Below are positions 19,510 through 31,100 of a DNA stretch of 64,000 bases, piece after piece. Every line of letters starts with the position of its first letter. Position 1 is the stretch's first letter. Origin of the DNA: Betaproteobacteria bacterium (GTDB lineage Bacteria; Pseudomonadota; Gammaproteobacteria; Burkholderiales; Casimicrobiaceae); assembly GCA_016720425.1 (NCBI GenBank), contig JADKKQ010000007.1, positions 62,001-126,000 on the forward strand, written 5' to 3'. Made by a program: the position numbers and the translations under genes. Below the pieces are notes generated by a model. That model ran no database searches. It was given only the letters and a program-made list of their open reading frames with translations, and was not told where the DNA came from.

Positions 19510-20988
19510 ATGGCATACATCCTGGCCCTCGACCAGGGCACGACCAGTTCGCGGGCGCTGATCTTCGACCACGCCGGCACCGTCCGCGCGGTGGCGCAGC
19601 AGGAGTTCGGGCAGATCTTCCCCCGGCCCGGCTGGGTCGAGCACGACGCAACCGAGATCTGGGCGACGCAATCGGGCGTGCTGCACGAGGCGCTGGCCAA
19701 GGCCGGGCTCGGCATCGCCGACATCGCCGCCATCGGCATCACCAACCAGCGAGAGACCACGGTGCTCTGGGACCGGGCGACCGGCCATCCGCTGGCCAAC
19801 GCCATCGTCTGGCAGGACCGGCGCACCGCCCAGTATTGCGACGAGCTGCGCGCGGCCGGCCACGCCGGACCCATCGCCGCCAAGACCGGCCTCGTCGTCG
19901 ACGCCTACTTTTCGGGCACCAAGCTCAAGTGGCTGCTCGACCACCTGCCGGGCGCCCGCGAGCGGGCCGCGCGCGGCGAGCTCGCGTTCGGCACCATCGA
20001 TTCGTGGCTGATCTGGAACCTCTCCGGCGGCCGGACCCACGTCACCGACGCGTCGAACGCCAGCCGCACGATGCTGTTCAACCTGCACACCGGACGCTGG
20101 GACGACGAGCTGCTGGCGCTGTTCGACATCCCGCGGGCGGTGCTGCCCGAGGTCGTGCCGTCGTCGGGCGTCTGCGCCGAGGCCCGCCTCGCCGGGGTCA
20201 CCGTGCCGATCGCCGGCATCGCGGGCGACCAGCAGGCGGCGCTGTTCGGGCAGGCCTGCCACTCGCCGGGGCTGGCCAAGAACACCTACGGCACCGGCTG
20301 CTTCCTGCTGCTCAACACCGGCAGCCAGGCGGTCGCCTCGGCCAACAACCTGCTCACCACCGTCGCCTGGCTCAGGGACGGCCGCATCGACTACGCGCTG
20401 GAGGGCAGCGTGTTCATCGGCGGCGCCGTGGTCCAGTGGCTGCGCGACGGGCTGAAGATCGTGCGCTCGGCCGCCGAGATCGAGGCGCTGGCGGCATCGG
20501 TGCCCGACAACGGCGGCGTCTATCTGGTGCCCGCGTTCGCCGGGCTCGGCGCCCCGCACTGGGACGCCTACGCGCGCGGCTCGATCTTCGGCCTCACCCG
20601 CGGCGCGACGTCGGGTCACGTCGCGCGCGCCGCGCTCGAAGCGATCGCCTTCCAGAGCGCCGACGTGCTGGCGGCAATGGAGAAGGACGCGCACCTCACG
20701 CTGCGCGAGCTGCGCGTCGACGGCGGAGCGACGGCGAACAACCTGCTGATGCAGTTCCAGGCCGACCTGCTCGGCGTCCCGGTGGTGCGGCCCAGGGTGC
20801 TCGAAACCACCGCCCTCGGCGCCGGTTATCTCGCGGGCCTCGCCGTCGGCTACTGGAAGGACGCCTCCGACGTCGCCGCCAACTGGCAGGTCGACCGGGT
20901 GTTCGAGCCAGCGATGACGCGCGACCACGCCGAGTCGTTGCGCGCCAGCTGGCACAAGGCCGTCGCGAGGTCGAAGGACTGGGCGTGA
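19510..20988 (+). CDS. glpK: Glycerol kinase
   Basis: This 492-residue FGGY-family kinase phosphorylates glycerol to sn-glycerol 3-phosphate with ATP, in the cytoplasm. The N-terminal phosphate loop [16 protein letters not shown], the glycerol-contacting WQDRRT region and the C-terminal ATP-site segments [19 protein letters not shown] and [18 protein letters not shown] are all intact, and the length is standard. GGAGG lies seven bases before the ATG. The product feeds lipid synthesis or GlpD. The G3P uptake genes ugpBAEC and ugpQ lie 1.7-7 kb downstream, though glpF and glpD are not in the window. Confidence 0.97.
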   Translation: MAYILALDQGTTSSRALIFDHAGTVRAVAQQEFGQIFPRPGWVEHDATEIWATQSGVLHEALAKAGLGIADIAAIGITNQRETTVLWDRATGHPLANAIVWQDRRTAQYCDELRAAGHAGPIAAKTGLVVDAYFSGTKLKWLLDHLPGARERAARGELAFGTIDSWLIWNLSGGRTHVTDASNASRTMLFNLHTGRWDDELLALFDIPRAVLPEVVPSSGVCAEARLAGVTVPIAGIAGDQQAALFGQACHSPGLAKNTYGTGCFLLLNTGSQAVASANNLLTTVAWLRDGRIDYALEGSVFIGGAVVQWLRDGLKIVRSAAEIEALAASVPDNGGVYLVPAFAGLGAPHWDAYARGSIFGLTRGATSGHVARAALEAIAFQSADVLAAMEKDAHLTLRELRVDGGATANNLLMQFQADLLGVPVVRPRVLETTALGAGYLAGLAVGYWKDASDVAANWQVDRVFEPAMTRDHAESLRASWHKAVARSKDWA

Positions 20989-21312
20989 GCCACCCGGCGA
21001 GGGGCCCCGCGCACCGCGCGGGGATCGACGGTCAGGCGATCGCCCAGAGACGGCCGATGCCGCCGCGGCCACGATGTGCACCGGCAGTGCGGAGGCCGGC
21101 GGGCGGGGATCGACGGCCAGGCGATCGCCAGGGACGGCCGACAGCGCCAGCCACCGCGAGGGCCCCGCCGCGGGCTGGGGATCGCCGGCAGGCGATCGCC
21201 CGGGACGGCCGGCAGCGCGCAGGGCGAGGCACCGGCAGTGCGCAGGCCGACGGGTATGAGCCACCCGGCGAGGGGCCCCGGCCGCAGACTGGGGATCGAC
21301 GGCAGGACACAC
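20989..21312. repeat. Imperfect GC-rich repeats carrying GGCGATCGCC palindromes
   Basis: The interval after glpK is made of imperfect repeats. A GAGCCACCCGGCGAGGGGCC block occurs at 20987 and again at 21258 (a diverged form near 21150). A block GGGGATCGACGG-CAGGCGATCGCC recurs at about 21021, 21106, 21177 and, truncated, 21292, and CACCGGCAGTGCG occurs at 21079 and 21231. The perfect palindrome GGCGATCGCC appears three times. The repeats sit between two co-oriented genes and end where a REP-like element starts. No coding potential is convincing. Confidence 0.7.
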
Positions 21313-21383
21313 GGAGCGCCTTCAGGCGCGATTGCGGTGGGGGCGTGCCAATGTTGTGTCGCGGCTGAAGCCGCTCCTACAAG
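21313..21383. repeat. REP-like element pair, locus 1
   Basis: Two opposed half-elements are present: GAGCGCCTTCAGGCGCGATTG (stem GCGCC/GGCGC, loop TTCA) and, inverted, TCGCGGCTGAAGCCGCTCCTAC (stem GCGGC/GCCGC). This is the same family as at 27,928, 39,179 and 48,851, placed between the repeats and the MFS gene. The paired inverted layout is that of a bacterial REP doublet (BIME). Confidence 0.8.
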
Positions 21384-21422
21384 ATCGTCGCCCGCCACCA
21401 AACGACTTCCGGCAGGCGGTTG

Positions 21423-22643
21423 ATGACCGCCCGTCGACGCCGCTCCGATTGGCGCACGCCCACGGCCGTGCTGGTCTGCGGCGGTCTGATCCTCACGCTG
21501 GCGATGGGCATCCGCCACGGCTTCGGGCTCTTCCTGCAGCCGATGAGCGCCGACCTGCACTGGGGCCGCGAGACCTTCGCCCTCGCCATGGCGGTGCAAA
21601 ACCTGGTCTGGGGCGCGACGCAGCCGTTCACCGGCATGCTCGCCGACAAGCACGGCACCGGGCGGATCGTCGTCATCGGCGCGCTGCTCTACGTGCTGGG
21701 CCTCGTCACGATGGCGCACGCCACCTCCCCGATCGTCATGGTGCTGGGCAGCGGCGTGCTGATCGGCGCCGGGCTGTCCGGGGTCACCTTCAGCGTCGTC
21801 TCCGGCGTGTTGGGGCGCAAGTTCCCCGCCGAAAAACGCAGCATGGCGCTCGGCATCTCGGCCGCCGCCGGATCGTTCGGGCAGTTCGCGATGCTGCCGG
21901 CGACGCAGTGGCTGCTGTCGCACGTCGGCTGGTACGGCGCGCTGCTGGCGCTCGCCGCGGCCGGCCTGCTGATGGTGCCGCTGGCCGCGGCGCTGGTCGA
22001 GCGGCACGAGGGCACGGCGCACGCGTTCCAGCAGTCGGCCGCCGAGGCGTTCCGCGAGGCGATGGGGCATCGCGGCTACGTGCTGCTCACGCTCGGGTTC
22101 TTCGTCTGCGGCTTCCAGGTGGTGTTCGTCGGCGTCCACCTGCCGGCGTACCTCGCCGACCGGGGCCTCCCCGCGCACGTCGCGGTCACCGCGCTCGCGC
22201 TCATCGGCCTGTTCAACGTCGTCGGCACCTACACCACCGGATGGCTGGGAAGCCGGATGCCCAAGCGCCACATCCTGTCGGCGATCTATTTCGCGCGGGC
22301 GGTGGTGATCGCCGTGTTCCTCTGGCTGCCGTTGTCGCCGGCCAGCGTCTACGCGTTCGCCATAGCGCTGGGCCTGCTGTGGCTGTCGACGGTGCCGCCG
22401 ACCAACGGCATCGTCGCCGGCGTGTTCGGCGTCCGCTATCTGGCGATGCTCTCCGGCGCCACGTTCTTCAGCCACCAGATCGGCAGCTTTCTCGGCGCCT
22501 GGCTGGGGGGCAGGCTGTACGACACCACCGGCAGCTACGACGTCGTCTGGTGGCTGGCGATCGCGCTGGGCGTCGTCGCCGGCCTCGTCAACCTGCCGAT
22601 CGACGAGCGGGCGATCGCCCGGCCGGGCGCGCAGCGTGCCTGA
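21423..22643 (+). CDS. Major facilitator superfamily transporter
   Basis: This 406-residue inner-membrane carrier has 12 predicted helices. The N-terminal half starts near TPTAVLVCGGLILTLAMGIRHGFGLFLQPM and resembles the oxalate/formate antiporter-like and monocarboxylate-type subfamilies of MFS, with the loop 2-3 motif GMLADKHGTGRIV in the canonical place. The substrate is unknown. I chose the ATG at 21423; a TTG precedes it by one codon. It lies between glpK and ugpQ and might carry a three-carbon acid, but that is position-based only. No regulator is adjacent. Confidence 0.85.
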   Translation: MTARRRRSDWRTPTAVLVCGGLILTLAMGIRHGFGLFLQPMSADLHWGRETFALAMAVQNLVWGATQPFTGMLADKHGTGRIVVIGALLYVLGLVTMAHATSPIVMVLGSGVLIGAGLSGVTFSVVSGVLGRKFPAEKRSMALGISAAAGSFGQFAMLPATQWLLSHVGWYGALLALAAAGLLMVPLAAALVERHEGTAHAFQQSAAEAFREAMGHRGYVLLTLGFFVCGFQVVFVGVHLPAYLADRGLPAHVAVTALALIGLFNVVGTYTTGWLGSRMPKRHILSAIYFARAVVIAVFLWLPLSPASVYAFAIALGLLWLSTVPPTNGIVAGVFGVRYLAMLSGATFFSHQIGSFLGAWLGGRLYDTTGSYDVVWWLAIALGVVAGLVNLPIDERAIARPGAQRA

Positions 22644-22676
22644 CCCGCCGTTGGGCGGGTGACCGGCGACGCGGCT

Positions 22677-23459
22677 TCAGGGCACGGGCAGCGGCAACGG
22701 CGGCGGCAGCGAGTCCGCGGCGATGTGGTCGATGGCATCGGTGATGATCCCGTCGACGCCGAGGGCGGCCAGCGCCGTCACCCGCTCCGGGTCGTTCGGC
22801 GTGTAGCAGAGCACCCGGCAACCCGCCTCGCGCGCACGGCGGACGACTTCGGCGGACAACACTTTGTGGTTGGTGTCGAGCGCCGCGCAGCCGAGGTGGG
22901 CCAGCCGCTCCAGCCAATCGGGCGGCAGCTTGTCGGTGAGCCACGCCCGCGGCAGCGCCGGCACGGCGTAGCGCGCGGCCATCAGCGCCTCGTCCGAGAA
23001 CGACGACAGGAGCGGCGGCACCTCGGCGTCGCGCCACAGCGCCGCAGCGTCGAGCGCGACGGCGGCACCGGTCTCGCGCTCGCGGCCGGGGGTGGGCTTG
23101 ATCTCGATGTTGCAGGCCACCTGGTGCGCCCGCGCCCAGCGGGCGACCGCGGCGAGCGTCGGCAGCGGCTCGCCGGCATATTCGGTCGAATGCCAGGCGC
23201 CGGCGTCGAGCTGCGAAAGCTCGCGCCACGGCAGCGCGTCGGCGCGGCCGCGGCCGCTGGTGGTCCGCTCCAGCGTCGCGTCGTGCAGCAGGAACGACAC
23301 CCCGTCGGCGGCGAGCTTGACGTCGAACTCGACCATCCGGTAGCCGTGGGCGTGCCCGACCCGCATGGCGGTCAGCGTGTTCTCCGGCGCGAGCTTGCCG
23401 GCGCCGCGGTGGGCGACGAGTCGGGGATAGGGCCAGTCGCGGGCGAGGTTGGCAGTCAT
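22677..23459 (-). CDS. ugpQ: Glycerophosphodiester phosphodiesterase
   Basis: This 260-residue cytoplasmic GDPD-family enzyme cleaves glycerophosphodiesters, derived from phospholipid turnover, to sn-glycerol 3-phosphate and an alcohol. The catalytic His pairs are in LVAHRGAGKLAPENTL and LLHDATLERTTSGRG, with metal-binding Glu in VEFDVKL and NIEIKP. No signal peptide is present, so it is the UgpQ rather than GlpQ type. I chose the ATG at 23459, giving a normal N-terminus; open sequence upstream is spurious. It diverges from ugpB across a 234-base control region, so the exported G3P and phosphodiesters taken up by UgpBAEC can be processed. Confidence 0.93.
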   Translation of the reverse strand: MTANLARDWPYPRLVAHRGAGKLAPENTLTAMRVGHAHGYRMVEFDVKLAADGVSFLLHDATLERTTSGRGRADALPWRELSQLDAGAWHSTEYAGEPLPTLAAVARWARAHQVACNIEIKPTPGRERETGAAVALDAAALWRDAEVPPLLSSFSDEALMAARYAVPALPRAWLTDKLPPDWLERLAHLGCAALDTNHKVLSAEVVRRAREAGCRVLCYTPNDPERVTALAALGVDGIITDAIDHIAADSLPPPLPLPVP

Positions 23460-23693
23460 GGTTGGTTTGGCAATCGGTGGGGGAATTGGGCTGCGCCCAG
23501 TGTCCGGGCGCGGGTCGGGGCCGGCGAAAGTGTGACCTTGGTCAAACAACTTCGTATCTTAGGCTCCGGGCGGGCCTGCCGACGTGTCGGGCTTCAAGCT
23601 ATACTCCTTGTCACATTCCGACGGCACAGTCGGACCGATGTTCTTGTTGTCGGACAAATCCGCAAGCCGCCACCACCACTTCAGGAGATTACC
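23460..23693. promoter_or_regulatory. Divergent ugpQ / ugpBAEC control region
   Basis: The interval holds the palindrome TGACC-TT-GGTCA (23533-23544) and, closer to ugpB, TATACT (23600-23605) as a possible -10. The perfect inverted repeats TCCGAC-GGCACA-GTCGGA (23617-23634) and TTGTC-G-GACAA (23647-23657) would lie in the leader. A PHO box (CTGTCAT repeats), expected if ugp is phosphate-controlled, is not visible. AGGAGA precedes the ugpB ATG by five bases. Confidence 0.5.
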
Positions 23694-25007
23694 ATGCGTT
23701 TCCAAGCACTTACTGCCACGGCATTCGCCATCGGCCTGCTCGGCGCGTCCTCCGCGCAGGCACAGACCGAGATCCAGTGGTGGCACTCGATGACCGGCGC
23801 CCTCGGCGACCGGGTCAACGACATCGCCAACGGCTTCAACGCGAGCCAGAAGGACTACAAGGTCGTTCCGATCTTCAAGGGCACCTACCCCGAATCGATG
23901 ACGGCAGCCATTGCGGCGTTCCGTGCCGGCAATGCGCCGCACATCCTGCAGGTGTTCGAGGTCGGCACCGCGACGATGATGGCCGCCAAAGGTGCGATCA
24001 AGCCGGTCTACATCATGATGAAAGAAGCCAAGGAGCCCTTCGATCCGAAGAACTACCTGGCGGCGGTCGCCGGTTACTATACCGACAGCAAGGGCAACAT
24101 GCTGTCGTTGCCGTTCAACAGCTCGACGCCGTTGTTCTACGTCAACAAGGACGCGTTCAAGAAGGCCGGGCTCGACCCCGAGAAGGCCCCCAAGACCTGG
24201 GCCGAGTTTGCCGTAGCCGCGGCCAAGCTCAAGGCTTCGGGCCAGGAATGCGTGTACACGACCGGCTGGCCGTCCTGGGTTCATATCGAGAACTTCAGCG
24301 CCTGGCACAACCTGCCGATCGCCACCAAGTCGAATGGCTTCGATGGTTTCGACACCGAGTTCAAGATCAATTCGCCGCATCACGTCGCGCACATCACGAT
24401 GCTCGCCGATTACGTGAAGAAGGGCTGGTTCACCTACTCGGGTCGCACCAACCAGGGCGAAGCGCGCTTCTTCAGCGGTGAGTGTGCGATGCTGACGTCG
24501 AGCTCGGCGGCGCAGGGCAACATCCGCAAGAACGCCAAGTTCGACTTCTCGGTGAACTTCCTGCCGTACAACCACACCATCGAGGGCGCGCCGCAAAATT
24601 CGATCATCGGCGGCGCGACGCTGTGGGTGATGAGCGGCAAGAAGGCCGACGAATACAAGGGCGTGACCAAGTTCCTCTCCTACGTCTCGACCACACCCGT
24701 CCAGTCCGCCTGGCACCAGGGCACCGGCTACGTGCCGATCACCAACGCCGCGTTCGAAGCCACCAAGCAGTCGGGCTACTACGAAAAGAATCCCGGCACC
24801 GACATGGCGATCCGGCAGTTGAACAACAAGGCGCCCACGGCGAACTCGAAGGGGCTGCGCTTTGGCAACTACGTGCAGGGCCGCGAAGTCATCGAGGAAG
24901 AGATGGAAGCCGTGTTCGCCGGCAAGAAGGATGCGAAGACTGCGCTCGACCAGGCGGTCAAGCGTGGCAATGAGATCCTGCGCAAGTTCGAGGCTGCCAA
25001 CAAGTAA
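23694..25007 (+). CDS. ugpB: sn-Glycerol 3-phosphate ABC transporter, periplasmic binding protein
   Basis: This 437-residue solute-binding protein (family 1) captures sn-glycerol 3-phosphate or glycerophosphodiesters and delivers them to UgpAE. The signal peptide [20 protein letters not shown] is followed by AQAQ and a mature start [19 protein letters not shown], the UgpB hallmark. The Trp/Tyr-rich substrate region [17 protein letters not shown] and the C-terminal [19 protein letters not shown] match UgpB. It is the first gene of ugpB-ugpA-ugpE-ugpC. A hairpin directly after the stop (25009-25024) may stabilise its own message. Length matches E. coli UgpB (438). Confidence 0.95.
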   Translation: MRFQALTATAFAIGLLGASSAQAQTEIQWWHSMTGALGDRVNDIANGFNASQKDYKVVPIFKGTYPESMTAAIAAFRAGNAPHILQVFEVGTATMMAAKGAIKPVYIMMKEAKEPFDPKNYLAAVAGYYTDSKGNMLSLPFNSSTPLFYVNKDAFKKAGLDPEKAPKTWAEFAVAAAKLKASGQECVYTTGWPSWVHIENFSAWHNLPIATKSNGFDGFDTEFKINSPHHVAHITMLADYVKKGWFTYSGRTNQGEARFFSGECAMLTSSSAAQGNIRKNAKFDFSVNFLPYNHTIEGAPQNSIIGGATLWVMSGKKADEYKGVTKFLSYVSTTPVQSAWHQGTGYVPITNAAFEATKQSGYYEKNPGTDMAIRQLNNKAPTANSKGLRFGNYVQGREVIEEEMEAVFAGKKDAKTALDQAVKRGNEILRKFEAANK

Positions 25008-25008
25008 G

Positions 25009-25024
25009 CCCGCCGGGGGGCGGG
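25009..25024 (+). other. Hairpin between ugpB and ugpA
   Basis: CCCGCC-GGGG-GGCGGG forms a six-base-pair all-GC stem two bases past the ugpB stop and has no T-tract. Such hairpins after binding-protein genes often raise their message level over the downstream permease genes. Confidence 0.5.
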
Positions 25025-25076
25025 AGCACACCGCTTCCGCCTCCCTTTCTTTGCCGCTCTTCTCCCCACCGCCACC

Positions 25077-25964
25077 ATGGCAGCGGAAAAACGCGTCGTC
25101 TTCCGGTCAGCGTGGCTGCCTTATCTGCTGGTCGCGCCGCAGATCGCCATCACGGTCATCTTCTTCTTCTGGCCGGCGTTCCAGGCGGCCTGGTATTCGT
25201 TCCAGCTGCAGGACGCCTTCGGGCTGCAAACCGAGTTCGTCGGCCTGCGCAATTTCCACGAACTGTTCGGCGATCCGCGCTACCTCGAATCGTTCAAGAT
25301 CACCGCGGTGTTCAGCATCCTGGTCTCGACGATCGGGATTTCGATTTCCCTGCTGCTGGCGACGATGGCCAACCGGGTGATCCGCGGCGCCATGGGCTAC
25401 AAGACGTTCCTGATCTGGCCGTACGCTGTCGCGTCAGCCGTCGCAGGCGTGATCTTCGCATTCCTGTTCGCACCGTCGGTCGGCATCGTCACCTTCGCGC
25501 TGAAGCAGATCGGCGTCCACTGGAACTGGGTGCTGCGCGGCGACCAGGCGATGATCCTGGTGGTCGTGGCGTCGATCTGGAAGCAGATCAGCTACAACTT
25601 CCTGTTCTTCCTCGCCGGCCTGCAGTCGATCCCCAAGTCGCTGATCGAGGCCGCGGCGATCGACGGCGCCGGCCCCATCCGGCGCTTCTGGACCGTGGTG
25701 TTCCCGCTGCTGACGCCGACGACGTTCTTCCTGCTGGTGATCAACATCGTCTACGCGTTCTTCGACACCTTCGGCGTCATCGACGCGACGACGCAGGGCG
25801 GGCCGGCCGGCGCCACCAACATCCTCGTCTACAAGGTCTACCACGACGGCGTGAAGTCGGCGGACCTCGGCGGCTCGTCGGCGCAGTCGGTGATCCTGAT
25901 GATCATCGTCATCGCGCTGACCGTGGTCCAGTTCCGCTTCATCGAGCGCAAGGTGCACTACTGA
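25077..25964 (+). CDS. ugpA: Glycerol 3-phosphate ABC transporter permease
   Basis: This 295-residue inner-membrane permease has six predicted helices, the first beginning [19 protein letters not shown]. The coupling-helix EAA loop is [20 protein letters not shown], which docks on UgpC. It forms the translocation pore with UgpE. The start ATG at 25077 lies 69 bases after ugpB. Its stop TGA shares its last base with the ugpE ATG (TGATG), so the two are coupled. Length and sequence match UgpA of proteobacteria. Confidence 0.94.
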   Translation: MAAEKRVVFRSAWLPYLLVAPQIAITVIFFFWPAFQAAWYSFQLQDAFGLQTEFVGLRNFHELFGDPRYLESFKITAVFSILVSTIGISISLLLATMANRVIRGAMGYKTFLIWPYAVASAVAGVIFAFLFAPSVGIVTFALKQIGVHWNWVLRGDQAMILVVVASIWKQISYNFLFFLAGLQSIPKSLIEAAAIDGAGPIRRFWTVVFPLLTPTTFFLLVINIVYAFFDTFGVIDATTQGGPAGATNILVYKVYHDGVKSADLGGSSAQSVILMIIVIALTVVQFRFIERKVHY

Positions 25965-26839
25965 TGAACCTCTCATCGCCGCCGTCCGGGATGGTCGAGA
26001 ACCGGCCCTGGCTGACGTTCTTTTCGCACGCTATCCTGGTCGCGGGCGTCCTGCTGGTCGCGTTCCCGCTGTACATCACCTTCGTCGCGTCGACGCTGAC
26101 GCTGGAGCAGATCCTGTCGGTGCCGATGCCGCTCGTTCCCGGCGACCAGTTCTGGAACAACTACACGCAGGTGATCACGGCCGGATCGCAGCGCGGCGCC
26201 GCAGCGCCGGTGGGCCGGATGATGCTGAACAGCCTCGTCGTGGCGCTGGTGGTGCCTCTGGGCAAGATTTCGATCTCGATCATCTCCGCGTTCGCGATCG
26301 TCTATTTCAAATTCCCGCTGCGCAATTTCTTCTTCTGGATGATCTTCGTCACGCTGATGCTGCCGGTGGAGGTGCGGATCATCCCGACGTTCAAGGTGGC
26401 CGCGGACCTCGGCATCCTCAACTCCTACGCCGGGCTGACGCTGCCGCTGATCGCCTCGGCGACGGCGACGTTCCTGTTCCGCCAGTTCTTCATGACCATC
26501 CCCGACGAGCTCGCGGAGGCCGCGCGCATCGACGGCGCCGGGCCGATGCGCTTCTTCGTCGACGTGCTGCTGCCGCTGTCCAAGACCAGCATGGCGGCGC
26601 TGTTCGTCATCCAGTTCATCTACGGCTGGAACCAGTACCTGTGGCCGCTGCTGATCACCACCGACGAGTCGATGTACACGACGGTGATCGGCATCAAGCG
26701 GATGATCACCGGCGGCGACGCCCTGACCGAATGGCACCTGGTGATGGCCACCGCGATGCTCGCGCTGCTGCCGCCCGCGCTGGTCGTGATGCTGATGCAA
26801 AAGTGGTTCGTCAAGGGCCTCGTCGAGACGGAGAAATAG
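25964..26839 (+). CDS. ugpE: Glycerol 3-phosphate ABC transporter permease
   Basis: This 291-residue second permease of the Ugp importer has six helices, with the EAA loop [20 protein letters not shown]. It starts at the ATG at 25964, which overlaps the ugpA stop by one base; no separate ribosome site is needed. The open frame extends upstream inside ugpA, but that is not coding. UgpC follows four bases after the stop. The C-terminal [20 protein letters not shown] is the usual end of this permease class. Confidence 0.94.
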   Translation: MNLSSPPSGMVENRPWLTFFSHAILVAGVLLVAFPLYITFVASTLTLEQILSVPMPLVPGDQFWNNYTQVITAGSQRGAAAPVGRMMLNSLVVALVVPLGKISISIISAFAIVYFKFPLRNFFFWMIFVTLMLPVEVRIIPTFKVAADLGILNSYAGLTLPLIASATATFLFRQFFMTIPDELAEAARIDGAGPMRFFVDVLLPLSKTSMAALFVIQFIYGWNQYLWPLLITTDESMYTTVIGIKRMITGGDALTEWHLVMATAMLALLPPALVVMLMQKWFVKGLVETEK

Positions 26840-26843
26840 AACC

Positions 26844-27842
<999 letters not shown>

Positions 27843-27902
27843 GGGCGGTCACCGCTGGCGGGACGAACAGAGTAATGGCTGCGCCCATCCTCGCTGGGCG
27901 GG

Positions 27903-27927
27903 AGCCGCCTAACAACAGGCGGCTTTT
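27903..27927 (+). terminator. Rho-independent terminator after ugpC
   Basis: AGCCGCC, an eight-base loop and GGCGGCT form a seven-base-pair stem running into TTTT. It ends the ugpBAEC operon and directly abuts the REP-like elements. Confidence 0.85.
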
Positions 27928-28050
27928 GTAGGAGCGGCGTCAGCCGCGAATGCACCGTCGCTGCCCGATCGTTCGCGGCTGACGCCGCTCCTACAGAAGC
28001 GACAACCTGCGCGGGGCCCTTGTAGGAGCGGCGTCAGCCGCGAATGCACC
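27928..28050. repeat. REP-like elements, three half-units, locus 2
   Basis: Three half-units lie in alternating orientation: GAGCGGCGTCAGCCGCGAATG at about 27,931, its inverted form CGCGGCTGACGCCGCTCCTAC at 27,974, and a third direct unit at 28,024. All share the stem GCGGC/GCCGC and loop GTCA. The group fills the gap between the convergent ends of ugpC and the RND permease gene, a typical place for REPs. Confidence 0.85.
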
Positions 28051-28101
28051 GAGGCCGCAACCGAAATCGCTGCGGCAGGCCGGCAACCCGGCCCGCAAGC
28101 G

Positions 28102-31100
28102 TCAGTCCGCGGCGCTCGCCCGCGGCACGACCGCGGCGGTCAACGCTGCGTCGTGCTCGGCCGGATGCCGCCCCGCGAGCAGCGTGTAGGCGGTCGGCAC
28201 GACGAACAGCGTCAGGATCGTGCCGAACGACATGCCGCCGACGATCACCCAGCCGATCTGCGTCCGCGACTCGGCGCCGGCACCGGTGGCGAGCGCCAGC
28301 GGCACCGCACCGAGCACCATCGCCCCGGTGGTCATCAGGATCGGCCGCAGGCGCAGCACCGACGCCTCGATCACCGCCGGCAGCATCGCCTGCCCGCCGG
28401 CGCGCAGCTGGTTGCTGAACTCGACGATCAGGATCCCGTGCTTGGTGATCAGGCCGACCAGCGTCACCAGCCCCACCTGGCTGTAGATGTTGAGCGTGCC
28501 CCCGGCGAGCCACAGCGTGAACAGCGCCCCCGTCATCGACAGCGGCACGGAGAGCATGATGATGAACGGATTGACGAAGCTCTCGAACTGCGCGGCCAGC
28601 ACGAGATAGATGAACAGCAGCGCGAGCACGAAGGTGAAGTAGATCTCGCCGCCGGACGAGCGGAACTCGCGCGACTGGCCGTCGAGGTCGGTCTGCGCGG
28701 TGGTGGGCAGCGCCCGCTTCGCCGCGTCGTTCATCGCCGCGATCGCCTCGCCGATCGCGTAGCCCGGCGCCAGCGTCGCGGTGACCTTGACCGCGCGCAG
28801 GCGGTTGAAGTGGTTGAGCGACTGCGGCGCCACGCCCTCGCGCACGTCGACCAGGTTGGACAGCTGCACCATCCCCCCGTCGCGGGCGCGCACGTAGGTG
28901 TCGCTGATGTCGGCCGGCGTCGAGCGGTCGACCGGCGCGACCTGGACGATGACGTCGTACTGCTCGCCGTCGCGCTTGAAGCGCGTCACCTGCCGGCCGC
29001 CGAGCATCGTCTCCAGCGTGCGGCCGACGGTGTCGACGCCGATGCCGATGTCGGAGAGCTTGTCGCGGTTGATGGTGACGCGGACCTCCGGCGTGTTGAG
29101 GCGCAGGTCGGTCTGCAGGTTCTGCACCCCCGGGTACTTGCGCGCCTCCTCCAGGAAGCGGTCGACGATGCGCTGCAGCTCGGCGTAGGGCACCTGCGAC
29201 ATCACCACGTACTCGATCGGCGTCGAGCGGAACGACTGCCCCAGCGACGGCGGGTTGATCGGGAACGCGATCGCGCCCGGGATCGACGCGAACTTCGGGC
29301 GCAGCTCGTCGGCGATCTGCTGCTGGCGCCGGGTCCGCTCCTCCCAGGGCTTGAGCCGCAGCACCGCATTGCCGTCGACGACGGTGGGGAAGCCGGCGAT
29401 CGCCGTGAACGCCGCCGCCTCCGGGATCTGCGCGTAGAACTGCTCGACCGGCCGGATCTGCTCGGCCGTGTATTCCGGCGTCGAGCCCTGCGGCGTGGAG
29501 ATGAGGCCGAACACCACGCCGCGGTCCTCGGTGGGGGCGAGCTCCGACTTCAGCTGCATGAAGAAGAACGCCCCGAGCCCCGCCATCGCCAGCCAGAGGA
29601 GGCCCACCAGCCAGCGGGCGTGCAGCGCGGCGGTCAGCAGCCGGCGATAGCCCTGCGTCAATCCCCCGAGGCCGCGCTCGATGAAGTTGTAGATCCAGGA
29701 GTGCTTTTCCTCGTGCCGCAGCAGCAGCGAGCACATCATCGGCGACAGCGTCAGCGCGACGAAGCCGGAGACGATCACCGCGCCGGCCAGCGTCAGCGCG
29801 AACTCGATGAACAGGCGCCCGGTGCGCCCGGTGGCGAAGGCCAGCGGCGCGAACACCGAGGCCAGCGTCAGCGTCATCGCCACGACGGCGAAGGCGATCT
29901 CCTTCGCGCCCTGGATCGCCGCCTGCCGCCGCGGAATCCCTTCCTCGATGTGCCGGAAGATGTTCTCCAGCACGACGATGGCGTCGTCGACGACCAGGCC
30001 GATCGCCAGCACCATGGCCAGCAGCGTCAGCGTGTTGATGGTGAAACCGAAGAAGTACATCAGCGCGAACGCGCCGATCAGCGCCACCGGGATGGTGACG
30101 ATCGGGATGATCGTCGCCCGCAGGCTGCGCAGGAAGAAGAAGATCACCAGCACCACCAGCAGGATCGCCTCGGCGATGGTCGTGAACACCGACTTGATCG
30201 AGCGGTCGATGAACACCGAGGTGTCGTAGGCGACGACCAGCTTCATCCCCGGCGGCAGGCCGGGGTTGATCAGCGCGACCTCGTCCTTCACCGCCTTGGA
30301 CAGCTCGAGCGGATTGGCGACCGCCTGCTTGATCACGCCGATGTTCAGCGACGGCTTGCCGTTGTAGCGCGACACGCTTCGCTCGCTGATGGCGCCGATC
30401 GCCGCCGAACCGACGTCGCGCAGCCGCACCGGGTAGCCGCCGACGTTGGCGACGATGATGGCGTTGAACTCGTCGGCGGAGCGCAGGTCGGTCTCGGCGA
30501 CGACGGTGAACTCGCGCGCCTGCGACTCGATGCGGCCGGCGGGGATCTCCGCGTTCTGGCGGCGGATCGCGTCCTCGACGTCCTGCACGGTCAGCTTGTA
30601 GCCGGCCAGCCGCGAGCGGTCGAGGTTGATGCGCATCGACACCTGCCGCTCGCCGAAGATGCGCACGTCGGCGGCGCCGGGCAGCACCGACAGCCGCGGC
30701 TGCACGTAGCGCTTGACGTAATCCGAGGCCTCCAGCGGCGTCAGCGACCCCGCGTCGACGGCGATGTAGATCACCGGCTGCGAATCGGCCTCGACCTTGG
30801 CGATGATCGGCTCGTCGACGGTGTCGGGCAGCCTGCCGCGCGCGCGCGACACCTTGTCGCGAACGTCGGCCGCGGCCGAATCGGGGTCGCGCTTCAGCGT
30901 GAACCGGACGTTGATCTGGCTGCGCTCCGAGCGGCTCTGCGAGGTCATCACCTCGACGCCCTCGATGCCGGCGAGCGAGTCCTCCAGCGGCTTGGTGACC
31001 TGCGACTCGACCACCTCGGCCGAGGCCCCGCGATAGGTCACCGAGACGCTGACCGTGGGCTCGTCGATCCGCGGATACTCGCGCACCGACAGCCGCGTGT

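Noticed and set aside
21032..21310. Minus-strand 92-codon frame within the GC-rich repeats
   Set aside because: The peptide simply mirrors the nucleotide repeats and has no start signals.
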